6,933 nt of DNA from Polaromonas sp. (GTDB lineage Bacteria > Pseudomonadota > Gammaproteobacteria > Burkholderiales > Burkholderiaceae_C). The stretch covers positions 1 through 6,933 of the forward strand of contig JAQGMN010000322.1 of NCBI GenBank assembly GCA_028292345.1. Direction: 5' to 3'. The notes under the pieces are model-generated. The model worked only from the letters and a program-made list of their open reading frames with translations. It had not been told where the DNA came from and ran no database searches. This document shows, in pieces, positions 6,682 to 6,933 of the stretch. Position 1 is the stretch's first letter. Each line of letters begins with the position of its first letter. Both the position numbers and the translations under genes were made by a program.

Positions 6682-6743
6682 ATTTATCCAATATATCGTA
6701 TTTATCGTATCTATCGTATTCATCGTATTTATTCCAATATATC
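6682..6743. repeat. 9-nt tandem repeat (ATCGTATTT) x4 with flanking direct repeats
   Basis: Four consecutive 9-mers, ATCGTATTT, ATCGTATCT, ATCGTATTC and ATCGTATTT, occupy 6695-6730. They are framed by near-identical copies of ATTTATCCAATATATC (6682-6697) and ATTTATTCCAATATATC (6727-6743). The tract is strongly AT-rich against a GC-rich background. Because the unit is a multiple of three it keeps frames open on both strands, giving Tyr/Asp/Ser/Ile-rich dummy peptides that should not be taken as proteins. Confidence 0.85.
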
Positions 6744-6826
6744 AACTAAGAAACTGGTGGCATTTTTACAACGGTTTGCCGTGGTATGCCGGCGTTCTCC
6801 CCGGACGGACAGGTTTTAAAATGACT

Positions 6827-6848
6827 TCATGTGATGCTAGTCACATGA
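6827..6848. promoter_or_regulatory. CRP-type operator (TGTGA-N6-TCACA)
   Basis: TCATGTGA (6827-6834) and TCACATGA (6841-6848) form a perfect 8-bp inverted repeat around a 6-nt spacer. The core TGTGA-N6-TCACA is the consensus of the E. coli CRP site and close relatives. The centre, 6837.5, falls at -41.5 relative to a start predicted from the TAGAAT box, the classic class II activator position. The binder could be a genome-encoded CRP homologue or the regulator encoded at 1099-1776, whose recognition helix has the fitting RE...R residues. Confidence 0.75.
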
Positions 6849-6866
6849 TTTGAAATGCAAGTTACA

Positions 6867-6872
6867 TAGAAT
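6867..6872 (+). promoter_or_regulatory. Predicted -10 box of the CRP-type promoter
   Basis: TAGAAT matches TATAAT at 5 of 6 positions and gives a start near 6879. The expected -35 hexamer position (6844-6849, CATGAT) has no resemblance to TTGACA and overlaps the right half of the operator, as expected for a class II activator-dependent promoter. The leader to the presumed start codon would be about 53 nt. Confidence 0.5.
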
Positions 6873-6919
6873 TGCACCTGGCTTGGTTGGACTTCTGCCG
6901 GCCAGATTAGTCATTCTTC

Positions 6920-6933
6920 AAGGAAAAAATTAT
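6920..6933 (+). promoter_or_regulatory. Ribosome binding site of a gene starting at the right edge
   Basis: AAGGA (6920-6924) is a strong Shine-Dalgarno match followed by seven A/T bases. The window ends in AT at 6932-6933, so a G as the next base would make an ATG at ideal spacing. The product is outside the window and unknown. Confidence 0.6.

Larger units (their letters stand above)
6430..6931. other. Intergenic region with repeats and a regulated promoter
   Basis: About 500 bp without a credible gene. The first 90 bp (6430-6522) show nothing recognisable and no terminator. Then come a palindromic repeat block (about 6523-6632), a small hairpin (6664-6677), an AT-rich 9-nt tandem repeat (6682-6743), some 80 bp with no clear signal, and finally a CRP-type operator, a -10 box and a ribosome binding site for a gene beyond the right edge. 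Open frames crossing the region are low-complexity products of the repeats. Confidence 0.8.

Noticed and set aside
6523..6743. CRISPR array
   Set aside because: Repeat units are only 9 nt with no spacers, the palindromic units are irregular, and there are no cas genes.
6404..6853. Frames of about 110 codons on both strands over the repeat region
   Set aside because: They owe their openness to the 9-nt repeat and the palindromic block (runs such as YDEYDRYDKYD). No ribosome binding site or family pattern is seen.

Overview
The window comes from a GC-rich Gram-negative bacterium. Gene style, codon use and the mix of families suggest a betaproteobacterium of the order Burkholderiales, perhaps Comamonadaceae (Polaromonas- or Rhodoferax-like). 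That placement is inference from the general look of the sequence, because the window holds no rRNA or other marker gene.

Layout. Two operons diverge from a short gap at about 1777-1847. Leftward run a Crp/Fnr-family regulator (1099-1776) and a membrane acyltransferase of the OafA/YrhL type (14-1102), joined by an ATGA stop/start overlap. Rightward runs a three-gene envelope operon. It starts with a secreted FecR-domain protein with an extra beta-rich C-terminal domain (1848-3359). Next is a CHASE2 membrane sensor with a class III nucleotide-cyclase fold (3356-5215). Last is an outer-membrane protein with a TPR-like N-terminus and a beta-barrel (5212-6429). These three are also joined by overlapping stop/start codons (ATGA, GTGA), so they were very likely selected as one unit. 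From 6430 to the end there is no gene. This stretch carries a palindromic dispersed-repeat block, a 9-nt tandem repeat, and a near-ideal CRP-type operator and promoter that lead into a gene starting at the right edge.

How the genes may work together. The cyclase-like domain of the CHASE2 protein has lost its metal-binding, transition-state and base-recognition residues, so it is probably a pseudo-cyclase. The Crp/Fnr regulator next door has a CRP-like DNA-recognition helix but lacks the cAMP-contact residues of CRP. The FecR protein has no membrane anchor and no sigma-factor partner. Its C-terminal domain looks like the small barrel domain of TbpB-like or hemophilin-like cargo, and the third gene has the architecture of the Slam/DUF560 outer-membrane translocators (type XI secretion). 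The most interesting reading is therefore an envelope module in which a FecR-fused cargo is exported by a Slam-like porin, with a CHASE2 pseudo-cyclase as the inner-membrane sensory partner. The domain calls are well supported by sequence; the cargo-translocator link is a hypothesis.
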